From NCBI GenBank assembly GCA_965250275.1, contig OZ252297.1, positions 1,488,001 through 1,552,000 on the forward strand: a DNA stretch of 64,000 bases, given 5' to 3'. Below are positions 54,236 to 62,740 of the stretch, in pieces (the first letter of the stretch is position 1; every line of letters starts with the position of its first letter). The position numbers were made by a program, and so were the translations under genes. The notes under the pieces are model-generated. The model had not been told where the DNA came from and ran no database searches. It saw only the letters and a list, made by a program, of their open reading frames with translations. The stretch comes from G965250275 sp965250275. Lineage in GTDB: Bacteria; Pseudomonadota; Alphaproteobacteria; Rhodobacterales; Rhodobacteraceae.

Positions 54236-54263
54236 AAGGCGCGCGGGCTCTCCCGGGCGCCTT
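54236..54263 (+). other. Hairpin between coxC and the SURF1 gene
   Basis: AAGGCGC (54236-54242) pairs with GCGCCTT (54257-54263), and inner CGGG/CCCG pairs close a CTCT loop. There is no T run after it, so it is unlikely to be a full terminator. It may mark an RNA processing point that separates abundant coxC message from downstream genes. Confidence 0.35.
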
Positions 54264-54286
54264 CGCCGTGAAGAAGGGTCGCTCTG

Positions 54287-54967
54287 ATGCGCCGGGTTCT
54301 GTTTCTGTTGATTTTTGGACTGGCGGGTGCAGGCATTCTGATCTGGCTGGGCGTCTGGCAAATGCAGCGCTTGGCCTGGAAAGAGGGTGTCTTGTTAGAA
54401 ATCGAGACGCGCATCGCAGCCGCGCCGGGTCAGGTGCCGGTGTCACCGGACCCCGAAGTGGACCGCTACCAGCCCGTTCAGGCCGAGGGTGTGATTGAGC
54501 CACAAGAGCTACACGTTCTGGTGTCCCGCAAACGGGTGGGCGCCGGGTACCGCATCATCGCTCCGCTGACGTTAGCAGACGGGCGCGTGGTCATGTTGGA
54601 TCGCGGATTCGTTCCCACCGAGGCCAAGGCCGAGACACGGGCGGTGGGCCCGATCTCGGTAACTGGGAACCTCCACTGGCCGATCGAGACCGATGTCTTT
54701 ACGCCAGAGCCGGACATCGCCGGCAACATCTGGTTTGCCCGTGACGTACCGGCTATGGCCGATCAGCTGGGCACCACGCCGGTCCTGGTCGTGGCAAAGT
54801 CGAAATCCGACCCAAATGTGACGCCCTTGCCTGTGGACACGGCGGGGATTCCCAACGATCACCTTGAATATGCGATCACATGGTTTTCGCTGGCCCTCAT
54901 CTGGGTCTCTATGACGGTTTGGTTCCTCTGGCGCACCCGCGCCGACGCTGAAAGCAAAAGTGCATGA
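54287..54967 (+). CDS. SURF1 family oxidase assembly protein
   Basis: A 226-residue membrane protein with helices near residues 4-22 and 200-218 around a periplasmic domain. SURF1 signatures are LGVWQMQRLAWKEG near the N-terminus and GYRIIAPLTLADGRVVMLDRGFVP in the middle, and NDHLEYAITWFSLALIW at the end. In Paracoccus the orthologue assists heme a insertion into aa3 oxidase. Its stop overlaps thrC (ATGA). Confidence 0.92.
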   Translation: MRRVLFLLIFGLAGAGILIWLGVWQMQRLAWKEGVLLEIETRIAAAPGQVPVSPDPEVDRYQPVQAEGVIEPQELHVLVSRKRVGAGYRIIAPLTLADGRVVMLDRGFVPTEAKAETRAVGPISVTGNLHWPIETDVFTPEPDIAGNIWFARDVPAMADQLGTTPVLVVAKSKSDPNVTPLPVDTAGIPNDHLEYAITWFSLALIWVSMTVWFLWRTRADAESKSA

Positions 54968-56355
54968 AATACATCTCGACACGGGGCGCTGCTCCGGAAC
55001 TCGCCTTCGAAGACGCGATGCTGACCGGATTGGCCCGCGATGGCGGTCTTTACGTTCCATCCGAGATACCGACAATGCGGCCCGGCGACATCGCGGCCTT
55101 GGCGGGGCTCAGCTATGAAGAGACCGCCTTTCGTGTGATGCGCCCTTACATCGGTGATTGTTTTGGCGAGCAGGAATTCGCGGAGATCATTGAGCGAGCC
55201 TACGCCGGGTTTGGGCACGCGGCGCGCGCGCCTCTGAAGCAGTTGGACAGCGGACATGTCCTGTTGGAGCTGTTCCATGGCCCGACCCTGGCGTTCAAAG
55301 ACTTCGCCATGCAATTGATTGGTCAGATGTTCGAGACGGCCCTGTCGCGCCGCGGCGCGCGCGTGACCATCGTCGGCGCCACCAGCGGTGACACCGGGTC
55401 GGCGGCAATCGATGCGTTCCGTGGGCTGGACTCTGTGGATGTGTTTATCCTCTACCCGCACGGACGGGTGTCCGAAGTGCAGCGCCGTCAGATGACTACG
55501 CCTGCGGATCCGAATGTGCATGCTCTGGCTGTGGACGGCGATTTCGATGCCTGTCAGGCGCGGGTCAAGGATATGTTCAATGATTTTGCCTTCCGCGATC
55601 AGGTCGCGCTGGCCGGAGTGAACTCGATCAACTGGGCCCGTGTTCTGGCTCAGGTGGTCTACTACTTTTCGTCCGCGGTTTCTCTGGGAGCCCCGCACCG
55701 TGAAGTCAGCTTTACTGTGCCGACCGGCAATTTCGGTGATATCTTTGCGGGCTATATCGCGAAACGCATGGGGCTGCCGATCGACAAACTGGTCGTGGCA
55801 ACCAATCAGAATGACATTCTGCATCGCTGCCTTGCGGGGCAGGGCTACCATAAAGGGGCGACCGTGCCGTCCATCAGCCCTTCGATGGATATTCAGGTCA
55901 GCTCCAACTTTGAGCGTGCGCTTTTTGATGCTTATGGCCGTGATGGCGGTGCCGTAGCGCAGTTGATGCAGGAATTGCAGCAGGACGGCGGCTTTGAGGT
56001 CAGTCAGGGGGCGTTGCAGGCTTTGCAGGATATCTATGCCTCGGGCCGGGTGTCCGAGGATGAGACACGGGCCACCATAGCCCGGACATTGAAAGCCACC
56101 GGGGAGTTGCTTTGTCCCCATTCCGCTGTCGGCGTGAAGATTGCCGAAGACATGCGGGACCCGACCATTCCAATGATCACGCTGGCCACGGCGCATCCGG
56201 CCAAATTCCCGGCCGCGGTCGAAGAGGCGAGCGGAGTGCATCCCCCTCTTCCCCCACGCATGGCGGATCTATATGAACGACCGGAACGCCTGACCCGCAT
56301 CGGCAACGATCTGGCGGCAATCGAGGACCACATCAGAAAGAACATCGCCACGTGA
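54964..56355 (+). CDS. thrC: Threonine synthase
   Basis: A 463-residue PLP enzyme (the long, class-II type) converting O-phosphohomoserine to threonine. The Schiff-base lysine is K112 in GPTLAFKDFAMQ, and the phosphate-binding GATSGDTGSAAIDAF lies at about 139-153. The NSINWARVLAQVVYYF and SAVGVKIAEDM blocks match the family. The start overlaps the SURF1 stop by four bases, so translation is coupled to the cox genes. Confidence 0.95.
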   Translation: MKYISTRGAAPELAFEDAMLTGLARDGGLYVPSEIPTMRPGDIAALAGLSYEETAFRVMRPYIGDCFGEQEFAEIIERAYAGFGHAARAPLKQLDSGHVLLELFHGPTLAFKDFAMQLIGQMFETALSRRGARVTIVGATSGDTGSAAIDAFRGLDSVDVFILYPHGRVSEVQRRQMTTPADPNVHALAVDGDFDACQARVKDMFNDFAFRDQVALAGVNSINWARVLAQVVYYFSSAVSLGAPHREVSFTVPTGNFGDIFAGYIAKRMGLPIDKLVVATNQNDILHRCLAGQGYHKGATVPSISPSMDIQVSSNFERALFDAYGRDGGAVAQLMQELQQDGGFEVSQGALQALQDIYASGRVSEDETRATIARTLKATGELLCPHSAVGVKIAEDMRDPTIPMITLATAHPAKFPAAVEEASGVHPPLPPRMADLYERPERLTRIGNDLAAIEDHIRKNIAT

Positions 56356-57614
56356 GCGTACAACAAGACCAACTGCCCAACGGCTTTCGCATTGTCTCTG
56401 AACACATGCCGGGGCTGAAGTCCGCGTCGATTGGGATCTGGGTGACCGCCGGAGCCCGCCACGAACGTATCGAACAAAACGGAATCGCGCATTTCCTTGA
56501 ACACATGGCGTTCAAGGGCACCAAGCGGCGCACGTCGTTGCAGATTGCGGAAACGATCGAAGACGTTGGTGGGTATATCAATGCCTACACAAGCCGTGAG
56601 GTGACAGCCTATTATGCGCGTGTGCTGCAGAATGATGTCCCGTTGGCGCTGGACGTCATCGCAGACATCGTTCTGAACCCTGTTTTCGACCCCTCGGAGA
56701 TCGAAGTAGAGCGTGGTGTTATTCTCCAGGAGATCGGGCAGGCCCACGACACGCCTGACGACATCATTTTCGACTGGCTGCAGGAAGAGAGTTATCGCGA
56801 TCAGCCCCTGGGGCGCACGATCCTTGGCCCCAGTGAGCGCGTGAGCGCCTTTTCGCGCGCTGACCTCGCGAATTTCGTAAACGAGCACTACGGCCCCGGT
56901 CAGATGATCCTGTCCGCAGCTGGCGCTGTGGATCACGATGTCCTCGTGAAACTGGCTGAATCGCTCTTTGGCCATCTTGAACCGAAGACCGTGAACCACG
57001 TGCTGCCGGCCAAGTTCACCGGCGGGGAGAACCGTCAGGCCAAAGCCCTCGAACAAGCCCATTTTGCCTTGGCCTTCGAAAGTCCTGGCTACCGTGACGA
57101 CGCCATCTATACCGCGCAGATCTACGCCAGCGCGCTGGGTGGCGGCATGTCATCGCGCCTGTTTCAGGAGATCCGCGAGAACCGCGGGCTCTGTTACACG
57201 ATTTTTGCCCAGACCGGGGCCTATGCGGACACCGGCACAACAACCATCTATGCCGGGACCAGCGCGGGTCAGATCGAGGAATTGGCCGGGATCACCATAG
57301 ATGAAATGAAGCGAGCTGCCGAAGATATGGGTCCCGAAGAGGTGGCCCGCGCACGCGCGCAGATGAAGGCCGGAATGCTGATGGGACTGGAAAGCCCGTC
57401 CAACCGCGCGGAGCGCCTGGCACGGCTGGTTCAGATCTGGGACCGGGTTCCGTCTCTCGAGGAAACTGTGGCCCGCATCGACGCTGTGACCACGGGCGAT
57501 GTCCGCGAGTTTGCGCAGATGACAGTAACGGATGCGCCTGTGGCGCTTGCGCTTTATGGACCCATCGACACCGCCCCCAACCTGACCGTTCTGCAGGAGA
57601 GGCGCGCCGCCTGA
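56352..57614 (+). CDS. M16 family zinc peptidase (processing-peptidase type)
   Basis: A 420-residue single-chain M16B peptidase. The inverted zinc motif HFLEH is at residues 47-51 with a downstream ERGVILQEI glutamate near 118-128. The C-terminal half carries GGGMSSRLFQEIRENRGLCYTI. Homologues resemble mitochondrial processing peptidase beta and are conserved after thrC in many alphaproteobacteria. The start is GTG 56352, overlapping the thrC stop. Confidence 0.92.
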   Translation: MSVQQDQLPNGFRIVSEHMPGLKSASIGIWVTAGARHERIEQNGIAHFLEHMAFKGTKRRTSLQIAETIEDVGGYINAYTSREVTAYYARVLQNDVPLALDVIADIVLNPVFDPSEIEVERGVILQEIGQAHDTPDDIIFDWLQEESYRDQPLGRTILGPSERVSAFSRADLANFVNEHYGPGQMILSAAGAVDHDVLVKLAESLFGHLEPKTVNHVLPAKFTGGENRQAKALEQAHFALAFESPGYRDDAIYTAQIYASALGGGMSSRLFQEIRENRGLCYTIFAQTGAYADTGTTTIYAGTSAGQIEELAGITIDEMKRAAEDMGPEEVARARAQMKAGMLMGLESPSNRAERLARLVQIWDRVPSLEETVARIDAVTTGDVREFAQMTVTDAPVALALYGPIDTAPNLTVLQERRAA

Positions 57615-57624
57615 TGCTTCGCTG

Positions 57625-58209
57625 ATGTTGCTCGCAAAACGCAAGCTCAGGCTGGAAACAGAACGGCTGACTCTTCGTCCGCCCACGCATTCAGATTATC
57701 GCAACTGGTCGGGGCTGCGCCGGGAGAGCAAGGATTTCCTCGTCCCTTGGGAACCGGTCTGGGCCGCGGATCATCTCAGCCGCAAGGCGTTCACCAACCG
57801 CGTCTATTGGGCGCAACGGTCCGTGTCGAATGGCTCGGCGGTGCCCTTGTTCCTGATGCGCCGTAAAGACCAGACCCTGGTCGGGGCGATTACGCTGGAC
57901 AACATCCGCCGCGGCCCGGCTCAGGCGGGTACGCTCGGATACTGGACTGGCGAGGCATTTGCCAGGCAGGGCTACATGCGAGAAGCCATAGATGCGGTTG
58001 TTCACCACGCCTTTGCGCGGCTCGATCTTAGCCGGATAGAGGCCGCTTGCCTGCCGGAGAACGCGGCGTCGCGCGGGCTGCTGGAAAGCTGCGGGTTCAA
58101 ATACGAAGGTGTAGCGCAGTCTTACCTGCAAATTGCCGGCCGTTGGCGGACACATGTCCTTTACGCATCCTTGCGCAGTGACCGGCGGGGCAAGACGGAC
58201 GCAGGTTGA
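57625..58209 (+). CDS. GNAT family N-acetyltransferase, RimJ/RimL-like
   Basis: A 194-residue acetyltransferase. The N-terminal LETERLTLRPPTHSDY and the acetyl-CoA-binding region GYWTGEAFARQGYMREAIDAVVHHAF (about residues 111-136) followed by RIEAACLPENAASRGLLESCGF are typical of RimJ/RimL proteins, which acetylate N-termini such as ribosomal S5. A basic extension near the C-terminus has no match that can be assigned. Its start lies ten bases after the M16 gene, so it may be the last gene of the cox/thrC unit. Confidence 0.88.
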   Translation: MLLAKRKLRLETERLTLRPPTHSDYRNWSGLRRESKDFLVPWEPVWAADHLSRKAFTNRVYWAQRSVSNGSAVPLFLMRRKDQTLVGAITLDNIRRGPAQAGTLGYWTGEAFARQGYMREAIDAVVHHAFARLDLSRIEAACLPENAASRGLLESCGFKYEGVAQSYLQIAGRWRTHVLYASLRSDRRGKTDAG

Positions 58210-58232
58210 TGGCGTTCAAGGCACTGCGGCGA

Positions 58233-59120
58233 TCACGAGCTCTGGATGAGCGCTTCTCTGGCGGCGTCGCGGACGGACCGGGTCAGCGGTGCGAGCGCGG
58301 TGGCCATGACACGGCTGACTTGCCAGTCCAGGGGCGTGTCCAGAGGGCGATGCGGGTTCAAGGCGACCAGCCTTCCATTGCGAATAGGTCCCAGCACCAG
58401 AACCTCGGGGTTCATGCCCCAGCCCAGACCGGCGCGCGCGGCGTCAACAAAGGCATGGGTCGAGGGCATGTGATGGCTCGGGGGTGACAGGCGCTGTCCT
58501 GTTTCGGCCTCCATCCAGTGCCTTTGCAACTGATCCTTTGCATTGAACGTCAGGCATGGGGCCTTGGCCAGCGCATCTGCGGTCAGCCCCTCCGGAAACC
58601 ACTGGCTCACAAACTTCGGGGAAGCCGTTGCCACATAGCGAAGCGCGCCAAGTGGGACGGAATCGCAGCCTGCGACGGGTTTGCCGGACGCGGTAACCGC
58701 CGCGCTCATTTCTCCGCGTCGCAGCCAGTCCGCGCTGTGATCCTGATCATCAATCACCAGGTCGAACATCACATCGGGAAGCGATGTCAGCGCTGAAACG
58801 AACCACGTCGCAAGGCTGTCGGCGTTGACGGCAACGCGCAGCTGCACCGGAGCTTCGCCAAGGTCCAGTTTCAAATCACGGCTGAGTTTCATTTCAAGAA
58901 GACCAATGTCTTCGGCATGTTTGGCCAGTCTCAGACCAACTTCGGTCCCGGTGCACGGAGAGCCGCGCTGGATCAAGGCACTGCCAACCAGTTCCTCCAG
59001 CGCCTTGATCCTCTGCGACACGGCCGACGGCGTGACAGAAAGCGCTCGCGCGGCCTGTTCAAAGCTGCCGCATCGAAGAATGGCCGAGAGTGCTGCCAGT
59101 TGGTGTGGATCTAGTATCAT
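58233..59120 (-). CDS. argP: LysR family regulator, ArgP type
   Basis: A 295-residue regulator with an N-terminal helix-turn-helix (LAALSAILRCGSFEQAARALSVTPSAVSQRIKALEELVG, about residues 6-45). A substrate-binding domain fills the rest. The sequence and its divergent position to a LysE/ArgO exporter match ArgP (IciA), which activates arginine or lysine export in response to these amino acids. ATG 59120 (MILDPHQL) is preferred; an upstream TTG gives two more residues. Ligand specificity is inferred from the neighbour. Confidence 0.87.
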   Translation of the reverse strand: MILDPHQLAALSAILRCGSFEQAARALSVTPSAVSQRIKALEELVGSALIQRGSPCTGTEVGLRLAKHAEDIGLLEMKLSRDLKLDLGEAPVQLRVAVNADSLATWFVSALTSLPDVMFDLVIDDQDHSADWLRRGEMSAAVTASGKPVAGCDSVPLGALRYVATASPKFVSQWFPEGLTADALAKAPCLTFNAKDQLQRHWMEAETGQRLSPPSHHMPSTHAFVDAARAGLGWGMNPEVLVLGPIRNGRLVALNPHRPLDTPLDWQVSRVMATALAPLTRSVRDAAREALIQSS

Positions 59121-59130
59121 TAGCAATCCT

Positions 59131-59159
59131 AATCCAAGCTTAACCAGATTAACTGGATT
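59131..59159. promoter_or_regulatory. Dyad between argP-like and lysE-like genes
   Basis: AATCCA (59131-59136) and TGGATT (59154-59159) form an outer inverted repeat, and CCAG (59144-59147) and CTGG (59153-59156) an inner one, in the 86-base divergent gap. LysR proteins bind such partly symmetric sites, so this is the probable ArgP box for the exporter and for autoregulation. Confidence 0.5.
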
Positions 59160-59206
59160 TATGCTCTCGTCAAATCTATTGAGGCCGGGTCTGACGGTTT
59201 GGGGAT

Positions 59207-59812
59207 TTGATTGTGTTGGCCGCTTTGCTTCCTGGTTTCTTTTTGGGCTTCAGCCTGCTCTTTGCCATAGGGGCGCAGAATGCCTTTGTGTTGAGGACCG
59301 GCCTGCACGGCACCCACGTCTTTCCCGTCTGCCTGACCTGCGCGGTATCTGATGCCATTTTGATTGTCGCGGGCGTTGCCGGGTTTGGGTCGCTCGCTGT
59401 CGCAGTGCCGTGGTTTGAAACGGCAATGCGCTATGGTGGCGCGCTCTTCTTGATCGTTTACGGGGCAATCAGCCTAAGACGCGCCTGGACGGGTGGTGGT
59501 CGTCTCGTCGGTGACGGGGCAGTGCTGCCGGGGTTGGGCGCGACTTTGGCGACCGTGCTGGCGCTCACGTGGCTCAACCCGCATGTCTATCTGGATACCG
59601 TTGTGCTGATTGGCTCCATTTCCGCTCAATACAGCGACCGGTTGGCGTTTGGGTTGGGCGCTGTTGGCGCCAGTTTTATCTTCTTCTTTGCTTTGGGATA
59701 TGGCGCACGCCTGTTGGCCCCCATCTTCGTCCGGCCAGCCGCATGGCAGGTGTTGGATGTCTTGATCGCGGTCATAATGTGGGCGATCGCCTGGAAACTT
59801 CTTAGCATGTGA
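59207..59812 (+). CDS. argO: LysE/ArgO family amino acid exporter
   Basis: A 201-residue inner-membrane protein with about six helices. The N-terminal ALLPGFFLGFSLLFAIGAQNAFVLRTGLHG motif and the internal LTWLNPHVYLDTVVLIGSI block define LysE/ArgO basic-amino-acid exporters. The start is uncertain: TTG 59207 or GTG 59213. It is transcribed away from the ArgP-type gene, so arginine or lysine export is the likely role, but the substrate cannot be read from sequence. Confidence 0.9.
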   Translation: MIVLAALLPGFFLGFSLLFAIGAQNAFVLRTGLHGTHVFPVCLTCAVSDAILIVAGVAGFGSLAVAVPWFETAMRYGGALFLIVYGAISLRRAWTGGGRLVGDGAVLPGLGATLATVLALTWLNPHVYLDTVVLIGSISAQYSDRLAFGLGAVGASFIFFFALGYGARLLAPIFVRPAAWQVLDVLIAVIMWAIAWKLLSM

Positions 59813-59852
59813 AAGACTTGCACTGGTTCGGCTTTGGGTGTTCAAACGACCC

Positions 59853-60758
59853 ATGAGCTCACCCGCCCCGAACCGCCCCGTCACGGCCATCCTTTGGATG
59901 CTGGTGACCGGCCTGTGCTTTGTCGCTGTCACGGCATTGGTGAAATACCTGGGGCCGCGCATCCCACCTGCCGAGGCGGCGTTTCTGCGCTATCTGATGG
60001 GGCTGGTTTTCATCATTCCAATGCTTGGCACGCTCATGCGCTCGCAGCTTTCGCGGCGCCAGCATGGGTTGTTTGCGCTGCGCGGCATTCTGCATGCCTT
60101 TGGCGTTTTGCTCTGGTTCTACAGCATGGTCCGGATTTCGTTGTCCGAGGTGACCGCCATGAACTATCTCGCGCCAATCTATGTGACGATCGGGGCGGCG
60201 CTGTTTCTGGGTGAGAAGCTGGCGGCGCGCCGGATTGCAGCGGTGGGGCTCGCACTCCTTGGCGCGCTGATCATCCTGCGCCCGGGGTTTCGTGAACTCA
60301 GCGCCGGGCATTTTTCAATGTTGCTTGCTGGCGGGATGTTCGGGGGATCGTATCTGCTGGCAAAGGTGGCCGCTGATCAGATCAAACCCGTCGTGGTGGT
60401 TGCCATGCTGTCAATCTGGGTGACCGTCGTGCTGGCGCCGTTCGCCTGGATGGTCTGGGTGCCGCCGACCTTGCCAGAGCTCGGCCTGCTGTTCTGCGTC
60501 GCGTTTTTTGCGACGGCCGGGCACTACACCATGACGCTGGCCTTCGCCGCCGCACCGGTCACCGTGACGCAGCCGGTGACGTTCCTGCAACTGGTCTGGG
60601 CGACGGCTCTAGGAGCGATCGTGTTTCACGAAGCGGTGGACATCTGGGTGGTTCTTGGCGGCAGCCTGATCCTTGCCTCGATCAGCTTTATCACGTGGCG
60701 CGAGGCAGTGCTCAAACGGCGCAACATCACCCCGCCGACGCCCGCCACCAAGGTCTAG
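59853..60758 (+). CDS. DMT superfamily (EamA) transporter
   Basis: About 301 residues with ten hydrophobic helices in two EamA repeats, including the first-half MVRISLSEVTAMNYLAPIYVTIGAALFLGEKL block (about residues 90-122) and the second-half TVTQPVTFLQLVWATALGAIVFHEAV block. Substrate unknown. ATG 59853 (MSSPAPNRPV) is chosen over GTG 59838. It follows the LysE-like gene by 40 bases in the same direction and converges on choV. Confidence 0.85.
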   Translation: MSSPAPNRPVTAILWMLVTGLCFVAVTALVKYLGPRIPPAEAAFLRYLMGLVFIIPMLGTLMRSQLSRRQHGLFALRGILHAFGVLLWFYSMVRISLSEVTAMNYLAPIYVTIGAALFLGEKLAARRIAAVGLALLGALIILRPGFRELSAGHFSMLLAGGMFGGSYLLAKVAADQIKPVVVVAMLSIWVTVVLAPFAWMVWVPPTLPELGLLFCVAFFATAGHYTMTLAFAAAPVTVTQPVTFLQLVWATALGAIVFHEAVDIWVVLGGSLILASISFITWREAVLKRRNITPPTPATKV

Positions 60759-60781
60759 ACCTTCGCGCGCTAACCTTGGTG

Positions 60782-61807
60782 TTACCCGCGCGGGTCCAGC
60801 AGTTTGGCCAAAATCCGGTCATAGGTGATTTGGCCCAAAACCGTGTCGCCTTCAACGACAGCGACCGGCGCGTCGTGACCCATCGCGGCCTGCATCACGT
60901 CCTGAATGGTGGCATCCGGTGGCACCGCCCCTTGGGTCTTGTGGTTGACGGGTTCCATGACATCGCGCGCGCAGAGCACACCGAGCGGGTTCATATGCGC
61001 CACAAAATCGGAGACGTATCCGGTCGCCGGATTTGTAAAAATTTCCTGAGGCGTGCCGCACTGGACGATCCGGCCGCCCTCCATGATGGCAATCCGGTCT
61101 CCGATTTTGAACGCTTCATCCAGATCATGGCTGACAAAGATGATGGTGCGCCCCAGTTTGCTTTGCAGGTCCAGCAATTCATCTTGCAGCCGTGTCCGGA
61201 TCAGCGGGTCGAGTGCGGAAAACGGTTCATCCATCAACAGGATCGGTGCCTGCGTGACAAAAGCGCGGGCCAGACCGACGCGTTGCTGCATGCCGCCCGA
61301 CAGTTCGCCCACGCGGCGCTCCGCCCAGTCCGAAAGACCGACCAGCTCCAGCTGTTCGTCCACCTTCTCGGCGCGGTCGTTGCGGCTCATGCCGCCCAGT
61401 TCCAGACCGAGGCCAACATTCTCCCGCACCGTGCGCCACGGCAGCAGGCCGAACTGCTGAAACACCATGGCCACATGACTTAGCCTGATGTCGCGCAGGG
61501 CGGCAGCGCCGGCATGTGTCACATCGACAAGATCCTGTCCCGCTTTGACTTTGACCTGACCCCGCACAACGGGGTTCAAGCCGTTGACTGCCCGCAAGAG
61601 GGTGGACTTCCCAGAGCCCGACAACCCCATCAGCACAAGGATCTCGCCCTCAGCCACAGTCAGTGAACAGTTATGAACTCCCAGAACCTGTCCGGTGGCC
61701 GATTGGATTTCTGCCCGGTCCTGCCCCTGATCCATTAAGGGCAGAGCGGCGGAAGGTTTGTCGCCGAAGACGATGCAAACGTCCTGAAAATCAACTGCGG
61801 TGCTCAT
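60782..61807 (-). CDS. choV: Choline ABC transporter ATP-binding protein
   Basis: A 341-residue ATPase of the ProV/OpuA-type. Walker A is GLSGSGKS at residues 61-68, the ABC signature LSGGMQQRVGLARAF lies near 160-175 and Walker B ILLMDEPFSALD follows. The C-terminal part (about 265-341, ARDVMEPVNHKTQG...VAVVEGDTVLGQITYDRIL) is a single CBS-like regulatory domain. It overlaps choW by four bases (ATGA). It energises choline uptake for glycine betaine synthesis or catabolism. Confidence 0.93.
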   Translation of the reverse strand: MSTAVDFQDVCIVFGDKPSAALPLMDQGQDRAEIQSATGQVLGVHNCSLTVAEGEILVLMGLSGSGKSTLLRAVNGLNPVVRGQVKVKAGQDLVDVTHAGAAALRDIRLSHVAMVFQQFGLLPWRTVRENVGLGLELGGMSRNDRAEKVDEQLELVGLSDWAERRVGELSGGMQQRVGLARAFVTQAPILLMDEPFSALDPLIRTRLQDELLDLQSKLGRTIIFVSHDLDEAFKIGDRIAIMEGGRIVQCGTPQEIFTNPATGYVSDFVAHMNPLGVLCARDVMEPVNHKTQGAVPPDATIQDVMQAAMGHDAPVAVVEGDTVLGQITYDRILAKLLDPRG

Positions 61808-62637
61808 TTGCGTTCCATCCGCAGGACGCGGTCCAGCATGATTGCGACAACAACAATGATAAATCCGCTTTCGAAACCGAGTGATGTGTTGACCTGGTTC
61901 AATGCGCGCACGACGGGCACGCCCAGACCGTCTGCACCCACCAATGCCGCGATCACCACCATGGACAGCGACAGCATGATGGTCTGGTTCAGACCGGTCA
62001 TGATTTGCGGCAGTGCGTAGGGCAGCTCAACCTTCCACAAGGTTTGGCGCGGTGTCGCACCAAATGCCTGTGCGGCCTCCAGCAACGGTTGCGGGGTTGA
62101 GGTTACGCCCAGATGCGTCAGCCGGATGGGCGCGGGCAGCACAAAGATCACCGTCGCGATCAGGCCCGGGACCATGCCAATTCCGAAAAAGACGATTGCG
62201 GGGATCAGGTAAACGAAAGTCGGCAAAGTCTGCATAAGGTCTAGCACCGGGCGCATTGCAGCATAGAGCCGTGGCCGGTGCGCCGCGGCAATCCCGATGG
62301 GAACGCCAAGCCCCATACAAACCATGCAGGCGGACAGTACCAACGTCAGGCTTTCGGTCGTTTCTTCCCAATAGCCCTGATTAAGAATGAACAAGAACCC
62401 CAGGACGACGAAAAGCGCGATTTTCCAGTTGCGTTGAAGCCCATACGCGATGAGCGCGAAGACGGCGACGACCAAAAGGGGAGGTGGAGACTGCAGCACC
62501 CAAAGGATTGCTTCGATCAGTGCTTCCATGGTGTCGGACAAGGCGTCAAAGAACCAGCCCAGGTTGATTTGCATCCAATCGAAAACAGCAGCGGCCCATT
62601 TCCCCACAGGGATCTTATTCTCGGTCAGCCAGTCCAT
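61804..62637 (-). CDS. choW: Choline ABC transporter permease
   Basis: A 277-residue ProW-type permease with about six helices. The binding-protein-dependent transport signature lies at about 185-215 (EAAQAFGATPRQTLWKVELPYALPQIMTGL). The first about 35 residues include the PVGKWAAAVFDWMQINLGWFFD segment common to ProW/ChoW proteins. It is between choX and choV, with a hairpin after choX. Confidence 0.93.
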   Translation of the reverse strand: MDWLTENKIPVGKWAAAVFDWMQINLGWFFDALSDTMEALIEAILWVLQSPPPLLVVAVFALIAYGLQRNWKIALFVVLGFLFILNQGYWEETTESLTLVLSACMVCMGLGVPIGIAAAHRPRLYAAMRPVLDLMQTLPTFVYLIPAIVFFGIGMVPGLIATVIFVLPAPIRLTHLGVTSTPQPLLEAAQAFGATPRQTLWKVELPYALPQIMTGLNQTIMLSLSMVVIAALVGADGLGVPVVRALNQVNTSLGFESGFIIVVVAIMLDRVLRMERK

Positions 62638-62704
62638 ATGAGGTCTTCCTGAATAGGATTTTCTTGCCTGTCACGCCTACAAAAACGCAGCGCGAGAGCG
62701 CAAT

Positions 62705-62731
62705 CGGGGCCGCTTTGTTTCGGCGGCCCCG
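62705..62731 (-). other. Hairpin between choX and choW
   Basis: CGGGGCCGC (62705-62713) and GCGGCCCCG (62723-62731) form a perfect 9-bp stem ten bases after the choX stop (minus strand). The tail lacks a T run. Such intercistronic hairpins after a binding-protein gene usually stabilise the upstream message and lower downstream expression. Confidence 0.45.
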
Positions 62732-62740
62732 GCTAAGACT

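Noticed and set aside
53091..54503. 470-codon open frame antisense to ctaG, coxC and the SURF1 gene
   Set aside because: Runs across three confident plus-strand genes without any motif of its own.
54859..56241. 460-codon open frame antisense to thrC
   Set aside because: Shadow of thrC; the PLP lysine and phosphate-binding motifs identify the plus-strand gene.
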